DNA of 64,000 bases from an uncultured Prevotellaceae bacterium (GTDB lineage Bacteria; Bacteroidota; Bacteroidia; Bacteroidales; Muribaculaceae): assembly GCA_905207705.1 (NCBI GenBank), contig CAJLMA010000002.1:421648-485647 (forward strand), in the 5' to 3' direction. The position numbers and the translations under genes are program-made. The first letter of the stretch is position 1; the number at the start of each line of letters is the position of its first letter. Positions 1 through 9,324 of this stretch are shown here, piece after piece. Below the pieces are notes generated by a model, which did not search any database, was not told the origin of the DNA, and worked only from the letters and a program-made list of their open reading frames with translations.

Positions 1-849
1 CTGGCAAAACTCGAATATTTCAACCCGGCAGGCAGTGTCAAGGACCGCGTGGGATATGCAATGGTAATTGATGCCGAAGAATCAGGTTTACTGAAACCCG
101 GTGGCACAATAATAGAACCGACAAGCGGAAACACCGGCGTGGGTATTGCCATGACTGCCGCAGCTCGCGGATATAAAGCCGTATTCACCATGCCCGAGAC
201 AATGAGTGCCGAAAGGCGCATGCTGCTCTCGGCTCTCGGTGCCGAAATCGTCCTTACGCCCGGAACCGAAGGAATGCAAGGTGCCGTTGACCGAGCAAAA
301 GAGATACAAGCCCGCACGCCAAACTCCATAATACTACAGCAATTTGCCAATCCGGCCAATCCGGCGATACATGAGAAAACGACCGCCGAAGAAATATGGC
401 GCGACACCGATGGTAAAGTGGACATAATAGTAGCAGGAGTAGGAACAGGCGGAACAATAAGCGGAACTGCCAAAAGACTTAAACGCCACAATCCCGGCAT
501 CAAGGCTTTTGCAGTCGAACCGGCCTCATCTCCACTTTTATCCAAAGGAACAGCAGGACCTCATCTCATACAAGGCATAGGAGCTAATTTCGTCCCGGCT
601 AATTTTAACAAAGATATTGTAGATGGAATAATTTGCGTTCCAAACGATGAAGCCATAAAGACAAGCCGAATGCTTGCCTCAAATGAAGGTCTGCTCGTGG
701 GCATATCATCCGGAGCCGCCACATGGGCCGCACTTCAACTGGCATCCAAGCCGGAAAATGCAGGCAAAACGATAGTAGCCATACTGCCAGACACCGGTGA
801 ACGTTATCTGTCGACCAAGCTCTACGACTACGAGAATTATCCTTTATGA
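1..849 (+). CDS. cysK: Cysteine synthase A (5' end outside window)
   Basis: PLP-dependent O-acetylserine sulfhydrylase, which makes cysteine from O-acetylserine and sulfide in the cytosol. The reading frame is open from base 1, so the start codon lies upstream and about 30 residues are missing. The first visible residues include NPAGSVKDR, which carries the PLP-binding lysine. The substrate loop TSGNTGVGIA and the glycine-rich phosphate-binding stretch GVGTGGTISG follow, and the C-terminal SSGAA is as expected for the CysK/CysM fold. It ends in TGA at 847-849, only 22 bases from the end of convergent dnaB, with no clear terminator between them. CysK versus CysM cannot be proven by eye; CysK is favoured by overall similarity. 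Confidence 0.93.
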   Translation: MAKLEYFNPAGSVKDRVGYAMVIDAEESGLLKPGGTIIEPTSGNTGVGIAMTAAARGYKAVFTMPETMSAERRMLLSALGAEIVLTPGTEGMQGAVDRAKEIQARTPNSIILQQFANPANPAIHEKTTAEEIWRDTDGKVDIIVAGVGTGGTISGTAKRLKRHNPGIKAFAVEPASSPLLSKGTAGPHLIQGIGANFVPANFNKDIVDGIICVPNDEAIKTSRMLASNEGLLVGISSGAATWAALQLASKPENAGKTIVAILPDTGERYLSTKLYDYENYPL

Positions 850-871
850 CACGGGACTTAGAAGCCTTTTG

Positions 872-2488
872 TTAATATGGCGGCTTTATGTCGCCTGCAT
901 CCTGCATGAAATCAATATTAGATGGCAGGCCTCCATACATGTCAGACGACTGCGACGTGGGTGGGTCTGCCATTTGAATTTCATTAACCGGCAAACCGGT
1001 TGCCACGCCACCTCCAAGTTTGGATTCGTATGCGTCTTCAGGAAGCAATATATTGTCGTTCCAATTCTCAAAACGCGCATATTTGGCTCTGAAACGCAAC
1101 TTCACATCACCCACCGAACCACTTCGATGCTTAGCTATTATGAACTCGGCAAGACCGCGTATGTCATTGCCGCTCGCATCTTCGCTTGAACGGGTGTAAT
1201 ATTCTGGACGGTGGATAAAACAAACTATGTCGGCATCCTGCTCTATCGCTCCCGACTCGCGCAAGTCGGAAAGTTGCGGACGCTTTCCGTCACGGTTCTC
1301 AAGGCTTCGATTCAACTGCGACAATGCTATTACCGGTATCTCAAGCTCCTTTGCAAGTTGCTTCAACGAGCGAGAAATAGTGCTCACCTCCTGTTCACGA
1401 CTGCCGAATTTCATGCCGCTGGCATTCATCAGCTGCAAGTAGTCGATAATTATCATCTTTATGTTATGCTCACGCACCAAGCGGCGAGCCTTGGTTCTTA
1501 ACTCAAATATCGACAGACTCGGAGTATCGTCTATGTACAAAGGAGCCGAATACAGATTCTTGATGCGGCTCATCAATTTATTCCATTCCATTGGAGAAAG
1601 CTGGCCGCTCTTGATTTTCTCACCTTCAAGCTCGCACACATTGCTTATCAATCGGTTCACAAGCTGGATATTGGACATTTCAAGTGAAAATATGGCAATG
1701 GGGATGTTGAAATCCATCGCCATGTTCTTAGCCATCGAAAGCACCATTGCAGTCTTACCCATTGCAGGACGGGCCGCAATGATTATCAAGTCGCTCGACT
1801 GCCAACCCGATGTGATCTTGTCAAGATCGGTAAAACCTGTCTGCAAGCCGCTCAATCCCGATTCCCTGTTGGCAGCATCCTCAATCTTCTTTATAGCCTC
1901 GTTTATCACGGGGTCGATCTGCGTCACGTCTTTCTTTACGTTGTGCTGAGTTATCTCGAACAATCGCCCCTCGGCCTCTTGCAACAAGTCGTCAACGTCG
2001 TTTGTCTGGTCAAATGCCTTCGACTGTATCGACGAGCAAAAACTTATCAATTCACGGGCAAGATATTTCTGCGCCACGATGCGGGCGTGATATTCCACAT
2101 TGGCAGCCGACGACACTCTGCCGGTCAATTCCGAAATCTTGACGGGGCCGCCCACTTCGTCAAGCGTGCCTTCGAGACGCAATTGCTCGGTCACCGTCAA
2201 CATGTCGATTGGACGCTGCATTGCCCCGAGCTGCTGTATGGCCGCATAAATTTTCTGGTTGGCCGGGTCATAGAAGCTCTCCGGCTTAAGCAAATCGCAC
2301 ACTATCGTATATGCGTCTTTCTCAAGCATCAATGCACCGAGAACAGCTTCCTCAAGGTCGGTATCCATCGGAGGCATAACTCCGAAATCCGACACAATCT
2401 GCGGATCATGCTTGGGTCTACGGTTATAATTCCCTGTATTGCCGCTGCTGCGGTATGAATATTTATTATCGTTGTCCATAAATGCCAT
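872..2488 (-). CDS. dnaB: Replicative DNA helicase DnaB
   Basis: Hexameric 5'-3' helicase that unwinds DNA at the replication fork. The N-terminal domain (PMDTDLEEAVLGALM) is followed by a RecA-like ATPase domain with Walker A ARPAMGKTA, a DYLQLM Walker B region, and the SLKQLAKELEIPVIALSQLNR segment typical of DnaB. The frame is open for 30 further codons upstream, but a full promoter (-7 TAACTTTG at 2513-2520) lies within that extension. Translation must therefore start at the ATG at 2488 (MAFMDNDN) or the one at 2479. It is divergent from ispE and convergent with cysK. The C-terminal tail is poorly conserved, as usual for the family. Confidence 0.96.
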   Translation of the reverse strand: MAFMDNDNKYSYRSSGNTGNYNRRPKHDPQIVSDFGVMPPMDTDLEEAVLGALMLEKDAYTIVCDLLKPESFYDPANQKIYAAIQQLGAMQRPIDMLTVTEQLRLEGTLDEVGGPVKISELTGRVSSAANVEYHARIVAQKYLARELISFCSSIQSKAFDQTNDVDDLLQEAEGRLFEITQHNVKKDVTQIDPVINEAIKKIEDAANRESGLSGLQTGFTDLDKITSGWQSSDLIIIAARPAMGKTAMVLSMAKNMAMDFNIPIAIFSLEMSNIQLVNRLISNVCELEGEKIKSGQLSPMEWNKLMSRIKNLYSAPLYIDDTPSLSIFELRTKARRLVREHNIKMIIIDYLQLMNASGMKFGSREQEVSTISRSLKQLAKELEIPVIALSQLNRSLENRDGKRPQLSDLRESGAIEQDADIVCFIHRPEYYTRSSEDASGNDIRGLAEFIIAKHRSGSVGDVKLRFRAKYARFENWNDNILLPEDAYESKLGGGVATGLPVNEIQMADPPTSQSSDMYGGLPSNIDFMQDAGDIKPPY

Positions 2489-2512
2489 GTAATAGCGTTT
2501 GAATTGCAAATG

Positions 2513-2544
2513 CAAAGTTAAGCTACCATGTAGCAAAAAACAAA
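2513..2544 (-). promoter_or_regulatory. Promoter of dnaB
   Basis: On the minus strand the -33 element TTTG (2541-2544) is followed after exactly 20 bases by the -7 element TAACTTTG (2513-2520). This is a perfect match to the Bacteroidetes primary-sigma consensus. The expected transcription start is near 2507, about 20 bases before the ATG at 2488. Confidence 0.8.
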
Positions 2545-2631
2545 CAGTGGCAAATCTTATTTCCACGAAACGCCACACCTAGCCGTGACACATTTTCACC
2601 TTGCCGGTCCTTGCAATTTAAATCGGTTTCT

Positions 2632-2639
2632 TAACTTTG
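2632..2639 (+). promoter_or_regulatory. -7 element of ispE promoter
   Basis: TAACTTTG, a perfect -7 box, ends 25 bases before the ispE ATG. The -33 position has only a weak CTTG-like match near 2610-2613 with short spacing. It forms a divergent promoter region with the dnaB promoter. Confidence 0.6.
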
Positions 2640-2664
2640 CAATGTAAAAAAGTTTTTCAACAAG

Positions 2665-3486
2665 ATGATTACGTTTCCAAATGCAAAAATAAACCTTGGG
2701 CTGAACATCGTGAGCAAACGCCCTGACGGATACCATAATATTGAAACCGTATTCTATCCCATACAATTGTGCGACATACTTGAAATCGTCCCGTCTACTT
2801 CGGGTCAAACGACACTGCACCAATTGGGGAAAGGTCTCGATTGTCCGCCCGAGAAAAATTTGGTCATGAAGGCCTACCGTCTTTTGTGTGAGAGAGCCGA
2901 ACTTCCGTGCGTTGACATATACTTGTACAAGAACATCCCCGACGGAGCCGGGATGGGCGGCGGATCGGCCGATGCCTCGTTCACATTAAAGATGCTCAAC
3001 GAAATGTTCTCCATCGGCCTCGATACTGACACACTCGCTGAAATTGCTTCAAAACTGGGAGCCGATTGCCCGTTCTTCATCCACAACAAGCCGATGTATG
3101 CCTCCGGCATAGGCGACATCCTCTCGACGGCAACAGTCGACTTGAAAGGGAAATATCTGCTCGGCGTGAAACCTCCGATAGCCGTTCCCACAGCCGAAGC
3201 CTATCGGAACGTAATTCCTGCCAAACCCGAAACCGACATTCGAGATATAATAGAGCGTCCTGTCGAAGAATGGAACGGATTATTGAAAAATGACTTTGAA
3301 CAAAGCATCTTCCCGGCCTACCCTTTACTTGCCGACATAAAACTCAAGATTCAAGAGGCCGGTGCATTATACACATCGATGTCGGGGTCGGGAAGCACGA
3401 TTTTCGGCATATTCGAAAATGCCATTTTGGCAGGAAATGCCAAAGATATGTTCAAAAAATACCGAAATTTTGTCATACCGCTATAA
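2665..3486 (+). CDS. ispE: 4-diphosphocytidyl-2-C-methyl-D-erythritol kinase
   Basis: GHMP-family kinase of the MEP (non-mevalonate) isoprenoid pathway. It phosphorylates CDP-methylerythritol at the 2-hydroxyl. The N-terminus FPNAKINLGLNI holds the substrate-binding segment. The ATP loop is PDGAGMGGGSADAS at about residues 92-105, and the C-terminal glycine motif MSGSGSTIFG is intact. At 273 residues it is normal length. It is transcribed alone from a promoter that abuts the dnaB promoter. All family motifs are present. Confidence 0.96.
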   Translation: MITFPNAKINLGLNIVSKRPDGYHNIETVFYPIQLCDILEIVPSTSGQTTLHQLGKGLDCPPEKNLVMKAYRLLCERAELPCVDIYLYKNIPDGAGMGGGSADASFTLKMLNEMFSIGLDTDTLAEIASKLGADCPFFIHNKPMYASGIGDILSTATVDLKGKYLLGVKPPIAVPTAEAYRNVIPAKPETDIRDIIERPVEEWNGLLKNDFEQSIFPAYPLLADIKLKIQEAGALYTSMSGSGSTIFGIFENAILAGNAKDMFKKYRNFVIPL

Positions 3487-3760
3487 TCATTGCTACAGTT
3501 CCAGTATCTACACAAAAGGTGGCGACAGGCCTGCAACGACTCTTCATCCCACACGTTACAACTTGCCCCAAGCAGCACGAAGAGACTATTCTTCAAACCT
3601 TTACAATCAAACATACGATTAACTCCTTCCTATACCGGCGCAGCTTGCAATTCATACAGGCAATAGTTGCCATAAAATGCACAAAACACTACATCCAAGC
3701 ATTAAACTGAATTTTTGGCAGAATTTTTGATAAGGGATTCTTAATAAGATTACATGAAAT
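3487..3760 (+). other. Intergenic region upstream of grpE
   Basis: 274 bases with no convincing gene. Just upstream of grpE the nonamer GAATTTTTG occurs twice with a 12-base period (3709-3717 and 3721-3729). No CIRCE operator and no clear TAnnTTTG box were found, although grpE-dnaJ should be heat-inducible. Control may be through an alternative promoter that I cannot assign. Confidence 0.4.
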
Positions 3761-4375
3761 ATGGCAACGAAAGACAATAACAATCCAAAGGACATTAAAA
3801 AGGATGGTGCTGCCAAAAACGACACATACGAAAACGTTGAAAGCAATACCGAACAAGATACTGTAGCCGAGAATGAATCGGAAAACGCTGAAGAAAGCAT
3901 CACCGACGAAACGGCTGAATTGAACAACAAAATCGAGTCGCTTGAGAAAGAACTCGAAAACTCTAAGAAGGAATACCTGTTCCTGATGGCCGAATTCGAC
4001 AACTTCAGGAAACGCACTTTAAAAGAGAAGTCTGAAATTATAAAGAACGGAGCCGAAAGCGCAATGCGCGACCTCCTGCCCGTAGTCGACGACTTTGAAC
4101 GTGCGTTGCAGGCCATCAACGAGAACAACGAGATTGAAGGGCTGAAAGAAGGCGTTTCACTGATATACAACAAGTTCATCAAATATCTTGAAAAAAACGG
4201 AGTCAAAGCCATTGACTCAAACAACAAAGATTTTGATACCGAGTTGCACGAAGCAGTGACTACATTCCCTGCAGCCGATGAATCACAGAAGGGAAAAATC
4301 ATCGATACCGTTCAAAAAGGCTACACCCTTAATGACAAGGTTCTGCGCCACGCCAAAGTGGTAGTGGGGCAATAA
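3761..4375 (+). CDS. grpE: Nucleotide exchange factor GrpE
   Basis: Co-chaperone that speeds ADP release from DnaK. The first 60 residues are acidic and low complexity. A long coiled coil follows (ELNNKIESLEKELENSKKEY). The diagnostic MAEFDNFRKRT, the DLLPVVDDFERAL helix and the C-terminal beta domain ending KVLRHAKVVVGQ complete it. The length of 204 residues is normal. dnaJ starts 59 bases downstream on the same strand, so the two form a chaperone operon. dnaK is not in this window. Confidence 0.95.
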   Translation: MATKDNNNPKDIKKDGAAKNDTYENVESNTEQDTVAENESENAEESITDETAELNNKIESLEKELENSKKEYLFLMAEFDNFRKRTLKEKSEIIKNGAESAMRDLLPVVDDFERALQAINENNEIEGLKEGVSLIYNKFIKYLEKNGVKAIDSNNKDFDTELHEAVTTFPAADESQKGKIIDTVQKGYTLNDKVLRHAKVVVGQ

Positions 4376-4434
4376 CATCGCGCCCCAATAGTTCATTTGG
4401 TCGTTTTTATGTATTCAGCTTTTAGATTGTGTAG

Positions 4435-5604
4435 ATGAATATGGAAAAAAGAGATTACTACGAAGTGCTGGGCGTGTCTAAAAACGCTACGCCCGAGGAA
4501 TTGAAAAAAGCTTATCGACAAAAGGCAATACAATATCACCCCGACAGGCAACAAGGAAAATCGGAAACCGAGAAAAAAGAGGCCGAAGAAAAATTCAAAG
4601 AGGCTGCCGAGGCTTATGATGTCTTGAGCAATCCGGACAAACGGGCTCGCTACGACCAGTTTGGCCACAGCATGGGAAATGCAGGTGCCGGAGGTTTCGG
4701 CGGTGGTGGCATGTCGATGGAAGACATATTCTCGCAATTCGGAGACATATTCGGTGGATTCGGCGGCTTCGGTGGTTTTGGCGGCTTCGGTGGTTCTTCA
4801 AGCGGACGACGCCAGAACAGAGGTTCAGATGTGCGCGTGAAAGTAAAGGTCAACTTGAAAGACATTGCTTATGGCGTGGAGAAAAAGCTGAAAATTCCAC
4901 ACTTTGTGCCTTGCTCGACTTGCAACGGAACCGGTGCAAAGAACGGTACAGCCTATACAACTTGCTCCACATGCCACGGCACAGGTACAGTCACTCGTGT
5001 AAAGCAAACGATTCTCGGCGCGATGCAGACCACCTCTCCATGTCCTACTTGCGGAGGTGAAGGCAAGATAATCCAAGATAAATGTCCTGCCTGCGGAGGT
5101 GAAGGAATCACGCGCCAGGACGACATCATTACCGTCAAGATTCCTGCAGGCGTAGCCGAAGGAATGACATTGAGCATGAAAGGCAAAGGTAACGCGGCAC
5201 GTCATGGCGGCATACCGGGCGACTTGCTCATCGTAATCGAGGAAGAAAAGGATTCTGAACTCATACGTGATGAAAACGACTTGATATACAACTTGATGCT
5301 CGACATTCCTACGGCTGTGTTCGGAGGCAAAGTCGAAGTACCTACCATTGACGGCCGGGCAAGGTTGACCATAGAACCCGGAACACAACCGGGAAAAATA
5401 TTGAGGTTGCGTGGCAAGGGACTGCCTTCGCCCAACGGATACGGCAAGGGCGACATGCTCGTCAACGTCATGGTTTACATTCCTGAAAAACTGACTGCAA
5501 GCGAAAAAGAAGCGTTCCAAAAGCTGCAAGGCTCTCCAAATGTCACTCCAAGTGAACCTGAAAAGAAACGCATTTTCAGCCGTTTGCGACATCTGTTTGA
5601 TTAA
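4435..5604 (+). CDS. dnaJ: Molecular chaperone DnaJ
   Basis: Hsp40 that delivers unfolded clients to DnaK and stimulates its ATPase. It shows, in order, a J domain with the HPD motif (YHPDRQQ, about residues 34-41), a Gly/Phe linker with repeated FGG units (about residues 80-122), a zinc domain with four CxxCxGxG knuckles (CSTCNGTG, CSTCHGTG, CPTCGGEG, CPACGGEG), and two C-terminal beta-sandwich client domains. At 389 residues it is a full type I DnaJ. A second ATG lies two codons in (MNMEK). A hairpin terminator follows. Confidence 0.97.
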   Translation: MNMEKRDYYEVLGVSKNATPEELKKAYRQKAIQYHPDRQQGKSETEKKEAEEKFKEAAEAYDVLSNPDKRARYDQFGHSMGNAGAGGFGGGGMSMEDIFSQFGDIFGGFGGFGGFGGFGGSSSGRRQNRGSDVRVKVKVNLKDIAYGVEKKLKIPHFVPCSTCNGTGAKNGTAYTTCSTCHGTGTVTRVKQTILGAMQTTSPCPTCGGEGKIIQDKCPACGGEGITRQDDIITVKIPAGVAEGMTLSMKGKGNAARHGGIPGDLLIVIEEEKDSELIRDENDLIYNLMLDIPTAVFGGKVEVPTIDGRARLTIEPGTQPGKILRLRGKGLPSPNGYGKGDMLVNVMVYIPEKLTASEKEAFQKLQGSPNVTPSEPEKKRIFSRLRHLFD

Positions 5605-5621
5605 AAAATGAGAACAGCATA

Positions 5622-5670
5622 AAAATGCGTGCCATGTCCTTTTCATAAGCTGGAACATGGCACGCATTTT
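5622..5670. terminator. Bidirectional terminator between dnaJ and the DUF4954 gene
   Basis: A perfect 16-base inverted repeat (AAAATGCGTGCCATGT at 5622-5637 and its complement at 5655-5670). A-rich and T-rich flanks on each side serve both convergent genes. Confidence 0.8.
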
Positions 5671-5690
5671 CATTTCTCTACGATGCACAA

Positions 5691-7688
5691 TTATTCAGAT
5701 ACGTCAAGCATACGGCATTTCAACTCCTCGCCGAGAGCTGTTTTTTCTTCAATGTGCCGCAATATGGTTTTTACGAATATATTATTCTCAAAGTCACCAC
5801 GCACCTGCTCAAAATCCATATCTTTTTCTGAAACATTACCATCGGCCCCAAATCCCGTCTTTGACGACATTGAGAATTCTTTGCGAGCATCATCATATAC
5901 CATTCTGTCAAGTCCCACCACAGCTTCTTGCCATTTTTCAACTATTCCGATTATATCCTGTGCCGTAATCTGTCCGGGATCGATGCCGTAAAATTCCTTT
6001 ATCTTTCCATATACCCATGCCCATTCATACACATAATAATTCTTGTGCATCTCTTCAAACATGGCATTGATTTCTTTCAATTTACCCACCGAACCGTTTT
6101 CTATGCCAGCAAGCAACTTGTCTATTTCACTCTTAGGCGCGATAAGTCCAGAAATGTCGACCCACTCACCTCTACCTATGCCCGTATCAGGCACAAGCCT
6201 CGCCTGTATGTCAGCATTGCTTTTGAATTTAATTCCTTCAAGTCTTTTTATTATGGAATTGCCCATAAATTTATGTATGGCCATATTATATAAGGATATA
6301 CCTCTCGCCAATGACTTGTTTTTTATGCGTGCGCTCTGATAGGAATAAGTTTCAGACGTTTCTCCGGCCACTTTCCGTAATTCAGTCAATATGCGTACGG
6401 CCTTGAACATTTTCTGGATAGTAAACGGACTCAACAAATTATAATTGATATAATCAAGCCGGTTGGAATCGGTGCGTTTGTCACGTCTCGGCCATTTCTG
6501 TGCGTCGCGTATGGTACCGACGCTACGCAGGTTGATAGCTGGAACAAGTGCGGTTTTCCCTTCTTGCTCAATGAGATATGAAAATGGAAGATCAGATGTA
6601 TCGGGATGGAAAACATGGCGTCCCATGACAAGGGAAAAAGCTCCTATGCGGGCAGGCCATAAAAGGTATGAATCGGACGTAGTCTTGGCTCCGCGCTCCA
6701 ACGTTCCTTGATGAATAGGACCCAGCTTGTACATGTGATTGCTCTGGTTGCTCCCCGACCCGGCATTCATGAACGAAAACATTCCGGCAATGAGCAATGT
6801 CGATTTATGATGCGTCACAGTGTAAGGTCCGGCAAATATCGCACATGCCTCTCCATTCTCTCCCTGGCAGTTGCTAAAAAACAATGAATCGGAAGCCGAA
6901 TACCCATGACCAAGATGGCAAGCCTGGCCTACGAAACATCTGCACAATGTAGTTCCCTCATCAACATGTGACCCCGATGAAATGATAAAATCATCGGCTA
7001 TCACACCGTCGCCAATGAAAACTTTAGCCTCCGCATTGCTGTTTATGCTGCCATTCGTCAATCGTGATGTGCCACATATCGAAGCATGGCTGCCGATTCT
7101 CACATTTTTTATGCACCCTACATTAACTATACGGGTTGATGCTCCTACAAATCCACTTGTCGAAGCATGTTTGTCTGCATAAAATTGCACCATGCCTTTC
7201 ATTTTCTCTACGACATCGGGCCGGTGCCTGTAAAGAGCCATCACATACGCCTGATGAGCCGACAACTTATCGCTTATCATCACTTCACGGCCCCCTGTCT
7301 CGTCAAGCACGCACACCTTCACTCCGTTGCCAAAATTGCTGCGCCCGTCAGTAACCATGCAATCCACATTCTGTATTAATACATCATCAGCCAATTCATA
7401 ATTGGCTATGTAATTATGTACATTCTCAATGAGACAATTGTCACCAACCACTACATTATGCAATGATGCTCGATATATACCGGTATGCTTCCTCATTCCT
7501 CCCGGCATATATACTGATTTGGCAAACACTCCAAGCACAATACGCCCACTGAAATTTACATCTTTTATGTATCGTGCCTCAAATCCGTCTTTAACGCTTA
7601 TCTCACTCCAATCTTCAGCACAACAACCTTGACTTGTCAATTCGGTTATTTCAGAGGCCGAGAGCCTCCTATACTCTTCTTTATTCAT
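5691..7688 (-). CDS. DUF4954 family protein (left-handed beta-helix)
   Basis: 665 residues, recognised as the Bacteroidetes DUF4954 family. The middle of the protein (about residues 60-350) is rich in short hexapeptide-like turns (for example VVVGDNCLIENV, VFIGDGVIADDFIISSG) as in left-handed parallel beta-helix sugar acyl- or nucleotidyl-transferases. The C-terminal third is helical. The catalytic role is not established; sugar-nucleotide or acyltransferase chemistry is only inference from the fold. The frame is open 20 codons further upstream, but a perfect promoter lies there, so the ATG at 7688 (MNKEEYRRLS) is chosen. No signal peptide, so cytosolic. It stands alone between terminator and promoter. 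Confidence 0.85.
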   Translation of the reverse strand: MNKEEYRRLSASEITELTSQGCCAEDWSEISVKDGFEARYIKDVNFSGRIVLGVFAKSVYMPGGMRKHTGIYRASLHNVVVGDNCLIENVHNYIANYELADDVLIQNVDCMVTDGRSNFGNGVKVCVLDETGGREVMISDKLSAHQAYVMALYRHRPDVVEKMKGMVQFYADKHASTSGFVGASTRIVNVGCIKNVRIGSHASICGTSRLTNGSINSNAEAKVFIGDGVIADDFIISSGSHVDEGTTLCRCFVGQACHLGHGYSASDSLFFSNCQGENGEACAIFAGPYTVTHHKSTLLIAGMFSFMNAGSGSNQSNHMYKLGPIHQGTLERGAKTTSDSYLLWPARIGAFSLVMGRHVFHPDTSDLPFSYLIEQEGKTALVPAINLRSVGTIRDAQKWPRRDKRTDSNRLDYINYNLLSPFTIQKMFKAVRILTELRKVAGETSETYSYQSARIKNKSLARGISLYNMAIHKFMGNSIIKRLEGIKFKSNADIQARLVPDTGIGRGEWVDISGLIAPKSEIDKLLAGIENGSVGKLKEINAMFEEMHKNYYVYEWAWVYGKIKEFYGIDPGQITAQDIIGIVEKWQEAVVGLDRMVYDDARKEFSMSSKTGFGADGNVSEKDMDFEQVRGDFENNIFVKTILRHIEEKTALGEELKCRMLDVSE

Positions 7689-7713
7689 AACTATTTTTTT
7701 ATTGATGTGGCAA

Positions 7714-7745
7714 CAAATATACGCAAAGGTGAATGCATAGTCAAA
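7714..7745 (-). promoter_or_regulatory. Promoter of the DUF4954 gene
   Basis: Minus strand -33 TTTG (7742-7745), 20-base spacer, -7 TATATTTG (7714-7721). This is a full consensus match 26 bases before the chosen ATG. Confidence 0.8.
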
Positions 7746-7871
7746 CAAAAAACAACGTTTTTATGCTTGACTATGCTGAACCGAATCCTATATTATCCAA
7801 ATATAGGGAAAGGCGAACGCAATATAGGAAAAATCCGCTTGCTTATTTTCCCATTGAAGTCAACTTTCATT

Positions 7872-7879
7872 ATCTTTGC
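7872..7879 (+). promoter_or_regulatory. -7 element of C1 peptidase promoter
   Basis: TATCTTTG, 36 bases before the ATG at 7916. The -33 position reads TTTTC (about 7847-7851), a weak match. Confidence 0.5.
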
Positions 7880-7915
7880 AGCTAAAATTGTTTCATATCA
7901 ATATCAAAACATAAC

Positions 7916-9124
7916 ATGAAATTTAAATTTATCTTAAATTTGGCATTTGCCACCTTGGCGGTGGCTCCGGCTTTGGCCGATGATGAAGGTGTTGTCGTAC
8001 CCGACAGCACAGGATTCAAATTTACCGACGTAGTAACAGTCAAAACCGCTCCTGTTCAAGACCAAAACCAATCGGGTACATGCTGGTGCTTCTCGGGCAA
8101 TACATTCACCGAAGATGAATTGATGAAGTTGCAAGGCAAGGAAGTTGACCTCTCCGAAATGTATACAGTGAGAATGTGCTACGAAGAAAAAGCAATGAGA
8201 TTCATCAGAATGTACGGACAAGTGAATTTCTCGGAAGGCGGCGGACTGCTTGACGTGCCTTATATCATAGGGAAATATGGCGCAGTGCCCGAAGAAGCTT
8301 ATCCCGGTCTGAATTACGGCGAAGATTCCCACAACCACAGCGAGCTTGTTTCGGTTCTTTCTGCCTACCTTAAAAGCGTGGCCTCCTTGCCAAACAAGAA
8401 ATTGACCAAAGCATGGTTTGAAGGATTCAAAGGGATACTTGATGCATATTTTGGCAAAGTTCCAGAAACTTTCACATATAATGGTCAAACTTACACACCA
8501 CAATCTTTTGCAGCATCACTCAACCTCGACCTCGACAACTATGTTGCATTTACTTCATTCACCCATCACCCGTTCTACAAGCCATTCATCCTTGAAGTGC
8601 CAGACAACTGGCTCTTCGGCCAATACATGAATGTGAAAATGGATGAGATGAAAGCCATCATCGACAGCTCGCTCGAAAAGGGACATGCCGTGCTTTGGGC
8701 TGCCGACGTGTCGGAACCGGGCTTCAACTTCCGTCGCGGCTTTGCAGTAATGCCTAAGGAAAAAGATGTGGCAGAAATGAGCGAAGAAGAACGTAACGAA
8801 TGGCAGAAAATTTCTGACCGAAAGCGCAAAGAGATCGAAAAGGACATAAAAGGCCCGGTTGAAGAAATAGTAGTGACTCAAGAGTTGAGACAGGAAATGT
8901 TTGATACCCAAGAAACTACCGACGACCACGGCATGGTAATCGTAGGATATGCAACCGACCAAAACGGAAAGCGCTACTACAAAGTACAAAACTCTTGGAA
9001 CACCAACCAGTTGTATGACGGGTTCTTCTATGTTTCCGAGCCATACCTGCTTGCAAAGACCATGAGCATCCTTGTCAACAAGGATGTTGTACCTGCCGGA
9101 ATTAAAGCCGAAACAGGACTTTGA
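7916..9124 (+). CDS. Exported C1B family cysteine peptidase (aminopeptidase C / bleomycin hydrolase type)
   Basis: Papain-like peptidase of the PepC/bleomycin hydrolase family. A signal peptide covers about residues 1-21 (MKFKFILNLAFATLAVAPALA), unlike classical cytosolic PepC. The catalytic motif is QNQSGTCWCFS with the nucleophile at about Cys56. The active-site histidine lies in DDHGMVIVGYA and the asparagine in KVQNSWN, so the triad is complete. The C-terminus is DVVPAGIKAETGL. Family members hexamerise and trim peptides from the N-terminus. An exported copy is common in gut Bacteroidales and probably processes peptides in the periplasm. It is monocistronic. Confidence 0.9.
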   Translation: MKFKFILNLAFATLAVAPALADDEGVVVPDSTGFKFTDVVTVKTAPVQDQNQSGTCWCFSGNTFTEDELMKLQGKEVDLSEMYTVRMCYEEKAMRFIRMYGQVNFSEGGGLLDVPYIIGKYGAVPEEAYPGLNYGEDSHNHSELVSVLSAYLKSVASLPNKKLTKAWFEGFKGILDAYFGKVPETFTYNGQTYTPQSFAASLNLDLDNYVAFTSFTHHPFYKPFILEVPDNWLFGQYMNVKMDEMKAIIDSSLEKGHAVLWAADVSEPGFNFRRGFAVMPKEKDVAEMSEEERNEWQKISDRKRKEIEKDIKGPVEEIVVTQELRQEMFDTQETTDDHGMVIVGYATDQNGKRYYKVQNSWNTNQLYDGFFYVSEPYLLAKTMSILVNKDVVPAGIKAETGL

Positions 9125-9148
9125 TAATATATCGACATCCACACTTTG

Positions 9149-9182
9149 AATCCCGATAGTGGCAACACCCGCTGTCGGGATT
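9149..9182 (+). terminator. Terminator of the C1 peptidase gene
   Basis: The stem AATCCCGATAG / CTGTCGGGATT (9149-9159 with 9172-9182) is followed by a T run, 25 bases after the stop codon. Confidence 0.8.
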
Positions 9183-9324
9183 TTTCATGATTTCCCTGTT
9201 AGGAAGCCGTCAGTGCAGCTTCCTGCAAGACTCTTGCATGGCAAAGTCTACCCCTGCTTAAATTGACTGCCATATATGGATTTTTGTCCTTTTTATTCGT
9301 AAATTTGCACACATTTTTCGAGAT

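Noticed and set aside
3519..3710. 63-codon ORF upstream of grpE
   Set aside because: No recognisable domain, no promoter and composition like noncoding sequence.
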